A DNA stretch of 64,000 bases from Nocardiopsis alba DSM 43377 (GCF_000341225.1 NZ_ANAC01000010.1:186001-250000), one strand, 5' to 3'; positions 25,138-34,068 are shown, numbered from the stretch's first letter. Notes: generated by a model not told the origin, from the letters alone. Numbers and translations are program-made.

Positions 25138-25995
25138 ATGGGCATGCCCGACGAAGTCCACCCCACCGTCGAGGACCCGCGTGTGGAACGCGCGCGGTAC
25201 TGGCGGTTCTCCGGGCTGCCCGGCACCGAGCTGCTCACGGCGCGCTTCGTCACCACCTCCTTCACCCGGCACACCCATCCCACGTACACGATCGGGATGA
25301 TCACCGGTGGGATCGAGGAGTACTCCCATCCCGGAGGCCGCTCCCGGGTCGGTCCGGGCGGGCTGGCGGTGGTCGGCCCCGGCGAGGTGCACACCGGGCA
25401 CGCAGGGATCCCGGAGGGGTGGGGCTACCGGGTCTTCTATCCGGCCCGCGAGGTGGTCGAGGGGGTCGGGCGCGAGCTCGGGATGCGCGGGACCCCCGGT
25501 TTCCGCGAGTCCGGAATCGACGCCCCCGAGGTCTCCCGGGTCCTGGTGGCCGCGCATATGGCCGCCGAGCGGGGGGAACGCCTGACCTCCTCCGCCCTGC
25601 TCCGGCGTGGGCTGGCGATGCTGTTGCGCTCCCATGGGCGGGAACCGGTCGGGAACGTCGTCGAACCCACCGCCCGGCCCGAGGTGGAGCTGGCCCGCGA
25701 GCTGCTGACCGGGGCTCTGACCGATCCGCCGTCCCTGGAGGAGCTGGCCGCCCGGGTGGGTCTGGGGCCCTTCGCTCTCAACCGGGCCTTCCGTTCCCGC
25801 TACGGGCTTCCGCCGCACGCGTACCTGAACCAGCTGCGGGTGGACCGGGCCCGGACCCTGCTGGCCGCGGGCCGACCGGTGGGCGAGGTCGCCTCGGAGG
25901 TCGGGTTCGCCGACCAGCCCCACCTGACCCGCCACTTCCGCCGCCATCTGGGGGTGCCTCCCGGCGCCTACCAACGGGCCCTCCTGTCCCCCTGA
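25138..25995 (+). CDS. AraC-family regulator, probably of azlCD
   Basis: A 285-residue regulator. The N-terminal cupin sensor (residues 35-110; FTRHTHPTYTIGMITGG and GPGEVHTGHAG carry metal-type His residues) precedes two helix-turn-helix motifs at about 195-285: LEELAARVGLGPFALNRAFR and GEVASEVGFADQPHLTRHFR, ending LGVPPGAYQRA. It is directly upstream of azlC on the same strand, an arrangement common for AraC-AzlCD sets, so it probably controls that exporter in response to an amino acid or analogue. Start and -10 are 6 bases apart. Confidence 0.92.
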   Translation: MGMPDEVHPTVEDPRVERARYWRFSGLPGTELLTARFVTTSFTRHTHPTYTIGMITGGIEEYSHPGGRSRVGPGGLAVVGPGEVHTGHAGIPEGWGYRVFYPAREVVEGVGRELGMRGTPGFRESGIDAPEVSRVLVAAHMAAERGERLTSSALLRRGLAMLLRSHGREPVGNVVEPTARPEVELARELLTGALTDPPSLEELAARVGLGPFALNRAFRSRYGLPPHAYLNQLRVDRARTLLAAGRPVGEVASEVGFADQPHLTRHFRRHLGVPPGAYQRALLSP

Positions 25996-26081
25996 GACGG
26001 ACCACCGCCTCTCCGCCGGCCCCGAGGCGGCAAGAACGTTCAAGACGGAACGCCCGGACCCGCCTAACGTGGGCGAACGTG

Positions 26082-26801
26082 ATGTTCTTGTCTCGACTAC
26101 GTTCCCCGGCCGTCCGGGACAGCCTGGGTATCGGTATCGCCGTGGGCGCCGCCGGCCTGGCCTTCGGTACGGCCGCCGTCGCCGCGGGGCTCTCCCCCGC
26201 GCAATCCGTGTTCCTGAGCGCGTTCATGTTCACCGGGGCCTCCCAGTTCGCCCTGGTCGGGGTGATCGCGGGGGGCGGAAGCCTCGTCGCGGGCGCCTTG
26301 GGCGCACTGCTCCTGGGCGCCCGCAACACCCTGTACGGGCTACGACTGACCGACGTCCTCGGCTGGAGGGGGTTCCGGCGCGCCGCGGCCGCCCACGGGG
26401 TGATCGACGAGACCACCGCCGTGACCCTGGCCCAACCGGACCGGCGGTCCGCCCGGACCGCCTTCCTGACGACCTACGTCGTGTTGGGGGTCTTCTGGGT
26501 GCTCTTCACCCTGGTGGGGGCTCTGGCCACGGAACGGGTGAGCGACATCGACGCGTTCGGCCTGGACGCGGTGGGGCCCGCGATCTTCCTGGGGCTCCTG
26601 TGGCCGCGGCTCCGTGACGGAGACGGCCGTACCCGCCTGATCGCGTTGGTGGGCGCGGGCGTGGCCCTGGCGACCACCCCTCTGCTGCCGCCCGGGGTCC
26701 CCGTGCTGCTGGCCGCCTCCGCCGCCGCCATCGCGCTGATCGGCACCGGAGGGCGGACGAGGCCCTCCTCCGAGAGCCGCTCCGAGGAGGTGGGGGCATG
26801 A
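26082..26801 (+). CDS. azlC: Branched-chain amino-acid exporter large subunit AzlC
   Basis: A 239-residue membrane protein with several predicted helices. The family motif runs SPAQSVFLSAFMFTGASQFA, then GARNTLYGLRL and VIDETTAVTLAQ. With AzlD it exports branched-chain amino acids or analogues. An in-frame GTG sits directly before the ATG, at 26079. A TAACGT hexamer 8-11 bases upstream may be its own promoter. It overlaps azlD by 4 bases (ATGA). The much longer open frame extending back to 24582 is read-through over neighbouring genes. Confidence 0.93.
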   Translation: MFLSRLRSPAVRDSLGIGIAVGAAGLAFGTAAVAAGLSPAQSVFLSAFMFTGASQFALVGVIAGGGSLVAGALGALLLGARNTLYGLRLTDVLGWRGFRRAAAAHGVIDETTAVTLAQPDRRSARTAFLTTYVVLGVFWVLFTLVGALATERVSDIDAFGLDAVGPAIFLGLLWPRLRDGDGRTRLIALVGAGVALATTPLLPPGVPVLLAASAAAIALIGTGGRTRPSSESRSEEVGA

Positions 26802-27112
26802 GCCTGTGGATCGCCCTGATCGCCACCGCCGCCGGATGCTATCTGCTCAAGTACGCGGGGATGGCCGCCCCTCGACGCCTGCTGGACCACCCCTGGGTCC
26901 AGAGGTTCGCGGTCGCGGTCCCCGTCGCCCTGCTCGCGGCCCTGATCGCGGTGGAGGCCCTGCGGGGAGAGGGACAGGCGTTGGCCTGGGACACCGCCCG
27001 CATGGCCGGGGTGGGCGCGGCCGTGCTCGCCCTCGCCCTGCGGGCGCCCTTCCTGGTCGTGGTCGTCGTGGCGGCCGCCACGACAGCCGCGATGCGCGCC
27101 TTCGGGCTCTGA
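26798..27112 (+). CDS. azlD: Branched-chain amino-acid exporter small subunit AzlD
   Basis: A 104-residue membrane protein with four short helices: LWIALIATAAGCYLLKYAGM, VQRFAVAVPVALLAALIAVE, the ARMAGVGAAVLALAL segment, and a Val/Ala-rich last helix. Length and pattern fit AzlD. It starts inside the azlC stop (ATGA), so the two subunits are coupled. No terminator is evident before the ThDP enzyme gene 160 bases on. Confidence 0.92.
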   Translation: MSLWIALIATAAGCYLLKYAGMAAPRRLLDHPWVQRFAVAVPVALLAALIAVEALRGEGQALAWDTARMAGVGAAVLALALRAPFLVVVVVAAATTAAMRAFGL

Positions 27113-27273
27113 GCCGAGGGATCCGGGTGACTTGTGGCGGCTTGTCCACAGGCCTTTTGTTCCGGCCTTGACCGGCCTCGGGAGGCCTGCGAGAGTCGGC
27201 CGCATGTCACCCGGGACACGCTCGTCCCGGTACGCCTTGAGAGGACCTTGCGACGATGGAAGGACCCGCCTCC

Positions 27274-28956
27274 ATGGCCACTGCCGCACAACGGCCCCAA
27301 CCCCCCACCGACACCGCCGCCCACGCGGCGGTGGAGGTCCTGGCCGCGGCCGGGATCCAACGCTGCTACACCGTCCCCGGGGAGAGCTTCCTCGAACTGT
27401 CCGACGCCATCGACCGACACCCCGGGATGCGGTTGATCTCCACCCGGCACGAGGGCGGCGCCGCCTTCATGGCCGAGGCCGACGCCAAACTCACCGGGGT
27501 CCCCGCCGTCGCCGCGGCCACCCGAGGTCCGGGCGCGTCCAACCTGGCGGTGGGGGTGCACACCGCCATGCAGGACTCCACCCCCATGATCGTCTTCCTC
27601 GGCCAGGCCGAGACCGAACGGCTGGGTCGCGAGGCCTTCCAGGAGGTGGACCTGACCGCCTTCTACGCGCCCATCACCAAGTGGTCCACCACGGTCCACC
27701 GGGCGGACCGGCTGGCCGAGATCACGGCCCGGGCGATCAGGATCGCCACCACCGGCCGCCCCGGCCCGGTGGCGATCGCGGTACCGGGAGACCTGTTCGG
27801 GCAACGGGTGGGCGAGGTGCCGACCCCCCGTCCGATGTCCCCACCGCGCCCGCCCCTCTCGGAGGAGGACCGCGACCGGCTGGCCTCCTGGCTGACCCGG
27901 GCCGTACGACCGGTGATCATCGCCGGCGGCGGGGCCCGGGCCGCGCGCGAGGACCTGGTGCGGGTGGCCGAACGCTACAGCGCCGGCGTCTACGCGGCCT
28001 GGCGCCGCCAGGACGTGTTCCCCAACGACCATCCGCTGTACCTGGGCCACCTCGGTCTGGGGGCGCCCAGCGCGGTCCTGGGGGCGTTGGCCGACGCCGA
28101 CGCGGTCCTGGTGGTGGGCTGTCGGATGAGCGAGACCACCACCCAGGGGTACCGGCTCCCCGAGTCCGACGGGCGCACCCGGGTGGCCCAGATCGACATC
28201 GACCCGGAACAGGTGGGCGCCACCAAGGACGTGTGGGCGGGTGCCGTGGCCGACGCCGGGGAGGCGCTGCGTTCACTGGCCCTGGCCCCGGGCCGGCCGC
28301 TCTACCGGGATTGGAGCGCGGCCCGAAGGCTGTGGATCGAGAGCTCGGCGGTGCCCTCCGACGTCGAGCTCCACCGGGGCTCGCGTATGCACCCGTGGGC
28401 GGTGATCGCCGGTATGCGGGACGCCCTTCCGGAGGACACCCTCATCACCAACGACGCCGGTAACTTCGCCTCCTTCCTCCACCGGGGCTGGTGGTATCGG
28501 CACGCGAACACCCAGCTCGCGCCGACCAGCGGCGCCATGGGCTACGCGGTGCCGGCCGCGATCGCCGCCAAACTCGCCGCGCCGGAACGCACGGTGGTGG
28601 CGGTGGCCGGCGACGGCGGCGCGTTGATGACCGGTCAGGAACTGGAGACGGCGGTCCGTACGGGGGCGGCCGTGACCGTGGTGGTGTTCCAGAACGGTCT
28701 GTACGGGACCATCGCCATGCACCAGGCCCGTCGGCTCGGACGGATCGCCGGAACCGAGATCGGCGGCCCGTTGGACCTGGCCGGCTACGCCCGGGCGTTG
28801 GGAGCGCGGGGCGCCACCGTGCACACCCGGGAGGAGCTGGAGAAGGCCCTGTCCGAGGCGGTCACCGCGGAGCTGCCGACCCTGGTGGACGTGCGCACCG
28901 ATCCGGAGGTGATCAGTCCGACCGCGACCATGTCGGATCTGTTGGGCGAGGTCTGA
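27274..28956 (+). CDS. ThDP-dependent enzyme, acetolactate-synthase-like
   Basis: A 560-residue three-domain ThDP enzyme. The N-terminal PYR domain has the cofactor-activating Glu in STRHEGGAAFMAE; a central DHS-like domain includes VRPVIIAGGGARAA; the C-terminal PP domain has GDGGALMTGQELE followed by VVVFQNGLYGT (the GDG-N motif). Relatives include acetolactate synthase, sulfoacetaldehyde acetyltransferase and benzoylformate decarboxylase; I cannot fix the substrate. There is no small regulatory subunit nearby, unlike anabolic IlvB. I prefer the ATG at 27274 (GAAGGA 9 bases before) over 27256. Next to azlCD, so a branched-chain-related role is possible. Confidence 0.85.
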   Translation: MATAAQRPQPPTDTAAHAAVEVLAAAGIQRCYTVPGESFLELSDAIDRHPGMRLISTRHEGGAAFMAEADAKLTGVPAVAAATRGPGASNLAVGVHTAMQDSTPMIVFLGQAETERLGREAFQEVDLTAFYAPITKWSTTVHRADRLAEITARAIRIATTGRPGPVAIAVPGDLFGQRVGEVPTPRPMSPPRPPLSEEDRDRLASWLTRAVRPVIIAGGGARAAREDLVRVAERYSAGVYAAWRRQDVFPNDHPLYLGHLGLGAPSAVLGALADADAVLVVGCRMSETTTQGYRLPESDGRTRVAQIDIDPEQVGATKDVWAGAVADAGEALRSLALAPGRPLYRDWSAARRLWIESSAVPSDVELHRGSRMHPWAVIAGMRDALPEDTLITNDAGNFASFLHRGWWYRHANTQLAPTSGAMGYAVPAAIAAKLAAPERTVVAVAGDGGALMTGQELETAVRTGAAVTVVVFQNGLYGTIAMHQARRLGRIAGTEIGGPLDLAGYARALGARGATVHTREELEKALSEAVTAELPTLVDVRTDPEVISPTATMSDLLGEV

Positions 28957-28977
28957 GGCCCGCCCCGGCCGGCAGGG

Positions 28978-29883
28978 TCACTCGTCCTCTCCCACCGCGG
29001 CCTCGCGCAGGGCGCGGACGACGGCGCGGATGGCGGGTCGCCGCGATGCGTCGGTGCGCCAGAAGACGTAGACCTGCCGGACCAGGGCGGGTTGGACCGG
29101 GATCATCCTCACCCCTTCGGGCAGGGGTCCCCTTCCCATGCGCGGCATGACGGCGGCGCCGATCCCGGCCGCGATCAGCGCCAGTTTGGTCTGGTGTTCC
29201 TCGACGTTGTGCACGATCCGGGGTTCGCCGCCGCGCCGTCGGATCATGTCGTGCAGCCAGTCGTCGCAGATGGAGCCGCGCGACCAGCTGATCCACGGAA
29301 GGTCGAGGATCTCGTCGAGTTGGAGGAGTTCGCTGTGGGCCAGCGGGTGGTCGGCGGGTAGGGCGATATCGCTGACGTCGTCGGTGATGGGGGCCCGCGA
29401 CATGCCTTCGGGCAGGGGCATCGGGGCCCCGTCCCAATCCACGACCAGGGCCATGTCGGCCTCTCCCCGCATCATGGAGGGCAGGATCTCGTGGGGCTCC
29501 TCCTCGCTCAGTTCCACGTGCAGCCCGGGGTGTTCCTCGCGTAGCGCGAGCAGGGCCCGTGGGAGCAGCCCGCGGATGGCGGTGGGGATCGCCGACAGGC
29601 GCAGGTGACCGGTGACGTCGTCGCGGTGGGCCTCCAGGTCGGCCTCGGCCTGGTGGACCAGCGAGAGGATCCGGGAGGCGTGGTCGACGAGGAGTTCGGC
29701 GGCGGCGGTCAGTCGCACCCCGCGGCCGTTGCGTTCGACGAGGGGTTGGCCGACCTCGCGTTCGAGTTTGGCGAGTTGTTGGGAGACGGCCGAGTTGGTG
29801 ACGTGGAGGGCCTGGGAGGCCGCGCTGAGGGAACCGTGGACGGCGATGGCGTGCAGGACCCGGAGCCGGTCGACACTGAGCAT
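28978..29883 (-). CDS. LysR-family regulator
   Basis: A 301-residue LTTR. The N-terminal helix-turn-helix is at residues 1-60 (LHAIAVHGSLSAASQALHVT, NSAVSQQLAKLEREVGQPLV), and the type 2 periplasmic-binding-like effector domain follows. It is divergent from the EamA exporter gene by 72 bp, which makes that gene the natural target; the ThDP gene converges on it with 21 bases between. A T-N11-A palindrome in its promoter spacer supports autorepression. The ATG at 29883 is 7 bases from a -10-like TAGTAT. Confidence 0.94.
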   Translation of the reverse strand: MLSVDRLRVLHAIAVHGSLSAASQALHVTNSAVSQQLAKLEREVGQPLVERNGRGVRLTAAAELLVDHASRILSLVHQAEADLEAHRDDVTGHLRLSAIPTAIRGLLPRALLALREEHPGLHVELSEEEPHEILPSMMRGEADMALVVDWDGAPMPLPEGMSRAPITDDVSDIALPADHPLAHSELLQLDEILDLPWISWSRGSICDDWLHDMIRRRGGEPRIVHNVEEHQTKLALIAAGIGAAVMPRMGRGPLPEGVRMIPVQPALVRQVYVFWRTDASRRPAIRAVVRALREAAVGEDE

Positions 29884-29890
29884 GTAAGAG

Positions 29891-29919
29891 ATACTAACTT
29901 CTGAGTTTAGAAGAATGAA
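29891..29919. promoter_or_regulatory. lysR promoter with LysR-box palindrome
   Basis: -10 TAGTAT (minus 29896-29891) and a weak -35 TTCATT (29919-29914), 17 bp apart. The palindrome CTTCT-GAGTTT-AGAAG (29898-29913), containing T-N11-A, fills the spacer exactly. It would also lie upstream of the eamA start. Confidence 0.55.
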
Positions 29920-29955
29920 GTAGACCTAAGAATAAGTACGGGATAGAAACATCCC

Positions 29956-31005
29956 ATGGCCACCTCTTCCACCGGGCTCGCCCACTCGCTGTCGGGCTGG
30001 CGCGCCAAGTTCGCCGTCCTCGCCCTGGTCTGGGGCATGAGCTTCGTCCTGATCCGTGTCGGCGCCGAGGTGTTGACCCCCGTCCAGCTCTCCCTGGGAC
30101 GCATGCTGACCGGGGCCCTGCCCCTGCTCGCGGTCCTGCTCCTACGCGGAGGCCGCCTGCCCACCTCTCCCCGGCTGTGGGGTCACCTGTTCGTGGCCGC
30201 CCTGCTGCTCAACACGATCCCCTTCACCCTGTTCGGTTACGCAGGGCAGCTCATACCGTCGGCCCTGATGGGGATCGTCAACGCCTCGACCCCGCTGTTC
30301 GGAGTGGTGTTCTCGATCCTGCTGCTGTCCGACGAACGCCCCGACCGCGACCGCCTGCTGGGGCTGGCCATCGGCTTCCTCGGCGTGCTCACCGTCTTCG
30401 GGGTGTGGAACTCCCTGGAGGTCTCGGTGATGGAGGATCGCGACTCCCTGATCGGCATGCTCCTGGTGGTGGGGGCCACCGCCTGCTATGGAATCGGCAC
30501 CCCCTACCTGCGCCGGTTCGTCGCGGGCACCTCGCACGGGGCCCTGGAGCTGAGCGCCCTCCAACTGCTGCTCGGCTCGGTACCCCTGCTCCTGATCGCC
30601 CCCTGGGCGGGCGGGATCCCCACCGACCTGACCTGGAGGGCGGCCTTGGCCGTGGCGACGTTGGGCGTCCTCGGGACCGGTTTCGCCTACGTCCTCCAGT
30701 ACGGCATCGTGCGTGCCGCGGGGGCGACGGTGGCGACCACGGTCACCTACGTGGTGCCGGTGGTGGCGATCGGCGCCGGGATCGTGCTCATGGGCGAGAC
30801 CCTGAGCTGGAATCAGCCGTTGGGCGCCCTCGTGATCATCCTGGGCGCGGCCCTGTGCCAGGGGCTCCTGCGTTCACCCCGCGCGACCCGCGCCGGAACA
30901 CGCTCCCCGGACCACGACGCCCGCCCACGACCGACGGCCACCGCCCCGGAGACACCCGAGACCCCCGTGGGCACGCGGGGCCCCGGCACGACCCCCCGTC
31001 CCTGA
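29956..31005 (+). CDS. EamA/DMT-family exporter
   Basis: A 349-residue transporter with ten helices in two EamA repeats (residues 12-140 and 155-295). Features include VWGMSFVLIRVGAEVLTP at the start, LNTIPFTLFGYAGQLIPSAL mid first repeat, and GTGFAYVLQYGIVRAAGATV in the second. A Pro/Arg/Thr-rich cytoplasmic tail of about 45 residues follows. Probably a metabolite or amino-acid exporter driven by the divergent LysR regulator. Its TGA is built into the stem of a terminator hairpin. A GGGAT-AGAAAC-ATCCC repeat abuts the ATG. Confidence 0.9.
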   Translation: MATSSTGLAHSLSGWRAKFAVLALVWGMSFVLIRVGAEVLTPVQLSLGRMLTGALPLLAVLLLRGGRLPTSPRLWGHLFVAALLLNTIPFTLFGYAGQLIPSALMGIVNASTPLFGVVFSILLLSDERPDRDRLLGLAIGFLGVLTVFGVWNSLEVSVMEDRDSLIGMLLVVGATACYGIGTPYLRRFVAGTSHGALELSALQLLLGSVPLLLIAPWAGGIPTDLTWRAALAVATLGVLGTGFAYVLQYGIVRAAGATVATTVTYVVPVVAIGAGIVLMGETLSWNQPLGALVIILGAALCQGLLRSPRATRAGTRSPDHDARPRPTATAPETPETPVGTRGPGTTPRP

Positions 31006-31020
31006 GTCTCAGGGACGGGG
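30994..31020 (+). terminator. Terminator overlapping the eamA stop
   Basis: A 12-bp perfect stem CCCCGTCCCTGA (30994-31005) with TCAGGGACGGGG (31009-31020), loop GTC. The eamA stop TGA is the end of the left arm. Confidence 0.75.
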
Positions 31021-31026
31021 ACACGA

Positions 31027-31068
31027 GATCGCCCGCGCCCCGCGAGAGAACGCGGGACACGGGCGATC
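31027..31068. terminator. Second hairpin between convergent eamA and rluD
   Basis: Outer stem GATCGCCCG (31027-31035) with CGGGCGATC (31060-31068), inner CCCGCG/CGCGGG stem. It probably terminates rluD, read on the minus strand. Confidence 0.65.
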
Positions 31069-31084
31069 GGGCCTCGTACGCGGG

Positions 31085-32011
31085 CTACTCCTCGCGGAGC
31101 CGCTCCACGGCCTCGGCCAGGTCGTCGGGGTAGGGGCTGGAGAACTCCACCGGCCGGTGCTCGGTCGGGTGGTCGAAGCCCAGCCGGACCGCGTGCAGCC
31201 ACTGACGCCGCACACCCAGCCGCTCGGCCAGGGTGGGGTCGGCGCCGTAGAGCATGTCCCCCACACAGGGGTGGCGCAGCGCCGCCATGTGCACCCGGAT
31301 CTGGTGGGTACGCCCCGTCTCCAGCTTGATCTCCAACAGGGTGGCGGCCCGGAAGGCCTCCTCCGTGTCGTAGTGGGTGATCGAGGGGCGTCCGCCCGCG
31401 ACCACGGCCCATCGACCGTCACCGGCGGGGTGCCGACCGATCGGGGCGTCCACCGTGCCCCGGAACGGGTCCGGGTGTCCCTGGACGAGCGTGTGGTAGC
31501 GCTTGTCCACGGTGCGCTCCTTGAACGCCCGCTTGAGCACGCTGTAGGCGGTCTCGCTCTTGGCGACCACCATCAGGCCGGTCGTGTTGGCGTCCAACCG
31601 GTGCACGATGCCCTGGCGTTCCGCCGCGCCGCTGGTCGCCAGCTGCACACCGGAGGCCAACAGCCCCTCCAGGACGCTGGGACCGGTCCAACCGACGGTG
31701 GGGTGGGCCACCACGCCGATCGGCTTGTCGACCACGATGATGTCGGCGTCCTCGTGCACGATGGTCATGCCTGGGACGGGTTCGGCACGCGGGACCGGAG
31801 CGGTGGGCGGCGGCGGAAGGGTGACCTCCAGCCAGGCCCCCGCCTGGACACGGTCGGACTTGCCCGCCTCGGTCCCGTCCAGCAGGACGTTCCCGTCACC
31901 GATGAGTTCGGCGGCCCGGGTCCGGGACAGGCCGAACATCCGCGCGATCGCGGAGTCGAGCCGGTCGCCCTCCAGACCGTCCGGTACCGGCAGGCTCCTG
32001 GTGTCGCTCAT
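31085..32011 (-). CDS. rluD: 23S rRNA pseudouridine synthase, RluD family
   Basis: A 308-residue protein. An N-terminal S4 RNA-binding domain ([20 protein letters not shown]) is followed by the RluA/RluD catalytic domain with [16 protein letters not shown] (catalytic Asp), [14 protein letters not shown] and [12 protein letters not shown]. It modifies uridines in 23S rRNA (helix 69 in the RluD prototype). It overlaps the lspA stop as ATGA. The lspA-rluD pairing is conserved in actinomycetes. Confidence 0.95.
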   Translation of the reverse strand: MSDTRSLPVPDGLEGDRLDSAIARMFGLSRTRAAELIGDGNVLLDGTEAGKSDRVQAGAWLEVTLPPPPTAPVPRAEPVPGMTIVHEDADIIVVDKPIGVVAHPTVGWTGPSVLEGLLASGVQLATSGAAERQGIVHRLDANTTGLMVVAKSETAYSVLKRAFKERTVDKRYHTLVQGHPDPFRGTVDAPIGRHPAGDGRWAVVAGGRPSITHYDTEEAFRAATLLEIKLETGRTHQIRVHMAALRHPCVGDMLYGADPTLAERLGVRRQWLHAVRLGFDHPTEHRPVEFSSPYPDDLAEAVERLREE

Positions 32012-32574
32012 GTGTTCTTCCGTCCCTCGCCGTCGTCCTCACCGGTGGTCGCCTCGGTCTTGTCGTCCGAGGCCAGGGTCCCGTCGAGGTCGACCCCCCT
32101 GAAGGTCAGGAAGACCACCAGGCAGGCCCCGACCACCACGCAGGAGTCGGCGAGGTTGAACACCGGCCAGTTGGGCAGCCGGATGAAATCGACGACGGCC
32201 CCGTGGAAGGGTTCCGGTTCACGGAAGAAACGGTCGATGAGGTTGCCGGCCGCACCGCCCATCATCAATCCGAGCGTGATCCCCCACCACACGCTGCGCA
32301 CCCGGAGACCGATGTAGGCGATCCCGAGGACCACGAGGGTGGCCACGATGGTGAACACCCACGTGTACTCGGTGCCCATCGAGAAGGCGGCACCGGTGTT
32401 GAACACCAGGGTGAACTGTAGGAAACTCCCGATCACGTCGACGCTCTCGCCCTGGCGGAAGGTCGCCAGGGCCCATTCCTTGGTGGCGAAGTCGACGGCG
32501 ATCGCGGCGACCGCCACCAGCAGCAGGAGTAGGTACCTGCGCGGGCGGGCGCTCTTCTCGTCGGTCGTGGCCAT
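32008..32574 (-). CDS. lspA: Lipoprotein signal peptidase LspA
   Basis: A 188-residue membrane aspartyl protease with four helices. It cleaves prolipoprotein signal peptides after lipidation. The catalytic Asp residues are in [13 protein letters not shown] and [22 protein letters not shown] and [11 protein letters not shown] are also conserved. The acidic C-terminal tail (about 25 residues) is typical for actinomycetes. Start MATTDEK at 32574 is preferred; MEPSG at 32598 is an alternative. It is translationally coupled to rluD. Confidence 0.95.
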   Translation of the reverse strand: MATTDEKSARPRRYLLLLLVAVAAIAVDFATKEWALATFRQGESVDVIGSFLQFTLVFNTGAAFSMGTEYTWVFTIVATLVVLGIAYIGLRVRSVWWGITLGLMMGGAAGNLIDRFFREPEPFHGAVVDFIRLPNWPVFNLADSCVVVGACLVVFLTFRGVDLDGTLASDDKTEATTGEDDGEGRKNT

Positions 32575-32603
32575 GTTGCCGTCCCCGGAGGGCTCCATCT
32601 CGG

Positions 32604-33014
32604 TCAGCGACGCTCCTCGCGCTGTTTGCATGTGACGCACAGGGTGGCCCTGGGAAAGGCCTGGAGACGCGCCTTGCCGATGGCCTGGCCACATGACTCA
32701 CAGGCCCCGTAGGTCCCCGCGTCCATCCGTTCGATCGCCCGTTCGCTCATGGCGAGCAGGTCACGAGTATTGTAGGCCAACGCCAGATCGTGTTCGCGTT
32801 GGAAGGCCTTGGCGCCGACGTCCGCGGGGTCGTCCCCCGCCCCTTCGACCGGGTCGGTGAGCCGCTCGGCGACCTCGTCCTCGTTCTCCCTGAGCTCGGC
32901 CTTGCGGACCTCGATCTCGATCTCCAGCAGACCTCTGACCTCGGCGAGCTCCTCGGGGGTCCACGGGCTCTCCCCCGCCCGGACCGGTAGCCTCGCCGCC
33001 TGGGTGACCTTCAT
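32604..33014 (-). CDS. TraR/DksA-family zinc-finger protein
   Basis: A 136-residue protein. A coiled-coil-like helical N-terminus (residues 20-80) is followed by the four-cysteine zinc finger CESCGQAIGKARLQAFP...CVTCK. The family binds RNA polymerase's secondary channel. The short acidic tip of DksA is not obviously present, so a distinct mode is possible. It heads an operon with lspA and rluD (29 bases to lspA), the usual actinomycete order. Its promoter lies in the end of the upstream GNAT gene. Confidence 0.92.
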   Translation of the reverse strand: MKVTQAARLPVRAGESPWTPEELAEVRGLLEIEIEVRKAELRENEDEVAERLTDPVEGAGDDPADVGAKAFQREHDLALAYNTRDLLAMSERAIERMDAGTYGACESCGQAIGKARLQAFPRATLCVTCKQREERR

Positions 33015-33111
33015 CGCACTCCCCTTTCGGGTGGCCCACGGATCCCCCGCACCCCTGACCGGACCACGAGGGCGCGCCCCCTACGCGTTGCCGTGGGCGA
33101 TGATGCCGCGA

Positions 33112-33140
33112 AGCCTAGGCAATGAACCGGTTCAAGGCAA
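33112..33140 (-). promoter_or_regulatory. Promoter of dksA-like/lspA/rluD with a 12-bp palindrome
   Basis: On the minus strand: -35 TTGCCT (33140-33135), 17-bp spacer, -10 TAGGCT (33117-33112). The perfect palindrome TGAACCGGTTCA (33123-33134) sits in the spacer, and its first three minus-strand bases are the stop codon of the GNAT gene. Confidence 0.65.
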
Positions 33141-33680
33141 CGATCCCGGCCGCCGGATCGGACGGTGGTAGAGCGCGGTCGGCCGCACGATCGTGCCGCC
33201 GAACATCCCCCGATCGACGACGGTGCCGGTGTCCTCCCACCCCTGCGCCTCGTAGAAACGGCGGGCTCGGGTATTGGCGGACAGCACCCACAGCACCGCC
33301 CGGTCCTCGGGGCATCCGTCCATCGCCGAGTGCACGGCGGCGACCAGTCTCTGATTGACCCCACTGCCCCACACCGAGGGCAGTGAGTAGAAGGCGCCCA
33401 GGTCCACGACCCGGGTCCCCTCCCCCTCCGTCCCCCGGGGAGCGTCCGTCGTCTCGAAGCCGGCGAAGGCCACGACCCCGTCCCGTTCCTGCGCCACGAG
33501 GACGCCGTCCCCGCCCCTACCCTCACGGAGACGGGCCTTCCACATCCGGGTGAGCCGTTCGGGGTCGAGACCGTCCAGGAGCTCGTCGGGGATGATCCCC
33601 CGGTAGGCCGCCTGCCAGGAACGGACGTGGACCTCGGCGATGGACGGTGCGTCGTCGGGCCGTGCCTCACGGATCGTCAT
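33132..33680 (-). CDS. GNAT-family acetyltransferase
   Basis: A 182-residue GNAT protein: IREARPDDAPSIAEVHVRSWQAAY at the N-terminus, FYSLPSVWGSGVNQRLVAAV (acetyl-CoA loop, where GSGVNQ departs from Q/RxxGxG/A), and NTRARRFYEAQGWEDTG. Substrate unknown. Start is the ATG at 33680 (MTIREA); two ATGs further up (33692, 33689) are less likely. Its stop is embedded in the promoter of the next operon. Confidence 0.88.
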   Translation of the reverse strand: MTIREARPDDAPSIAEVHVRSWQAAYRGIIPDELLDGLDPERLTRMWKARLREGRGGDGVLVAQERDGVVAFAGFETTDAPRGTEGEGTRVVDLGAFYSLPSVWGSGVNQRLVAAVHSAMDGCPEDRAVLWVLSANTRARRFYEAQGWEDTGTVVDRGMFGGTIVRPTALYHRPIRRPGSLP

Positions 33681-33746
33681 GCCCACCATCATCGTCCCGA
33701 GGTACCCGCCCGACCAGGGCCCTAGGGCCCGATGGCCCCATATCGG

Positions 33747-34007
33747 TCACTCGGCGACGGCGAAGCCCCCGTAGTCCTCGGCCAGGAGGGACAGGTGCGG
33801 TTCGTCGAAGACGGCGGGGCCTCCGTGCGGACCGGTCGACACCTCGATCACCCAGTCGACGTCCTCGGCGTCGTCCTCCCCCGCGAGCATGTCCCGATGC
33901 ACCGCGCAGGGCTCGTAACCCTGTTCCAGGAGCTGTTCGGCCAACTCGTCCGCGTCCTCGCGGTCGGGCAGGGTCACCAGTACCGTCCCCCGTGTACGCT
34001 CCACCAT
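33747..34007 (-). CDS. Small acidic protein of unknown function
   Basis: An 86-residue protein I do not recognise. It starts MVERTRGTVLVTLPDREDAD and ends FDEPHLSLLAEDYGGFAVAE, with mixed beta/alpha character and many Asp/Glu residues. There is no signal peptide, membrane helix or cysteine cluster; one Cys at about residue 34. I chose the ATG at 34007 because the pattern MxxxVLVTLPDxEDAxELAEQL begins there and the longer frame runs into the ileS leader. It lies divergent to ileS, next to the T-box. Probably a conserved actinomycete protein. Confidence 0.6.
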   Translation of the reverse strand: MVERTRGTVLVTLPDREDADELAEQLLEQGYEPCAVHRDMLAGEDDAEDVDWVIEVSTGPHGGPAVFDEPHLSLLAEDYGGFAVAE

Positions 34008-34068
34008 CACCGCGCCCCTTCCTGTACGGTTCAGCGGCCTACCTCGCCGTACTGCGTTATCCTGAACC

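Noticed and set aside
24582-26801. A 739-codon frame ending in AzlC
   Set aside because: The N-terminal part reads across the GNAT and AraC genes in another strand or frame; only AzlC from 26082 is real.
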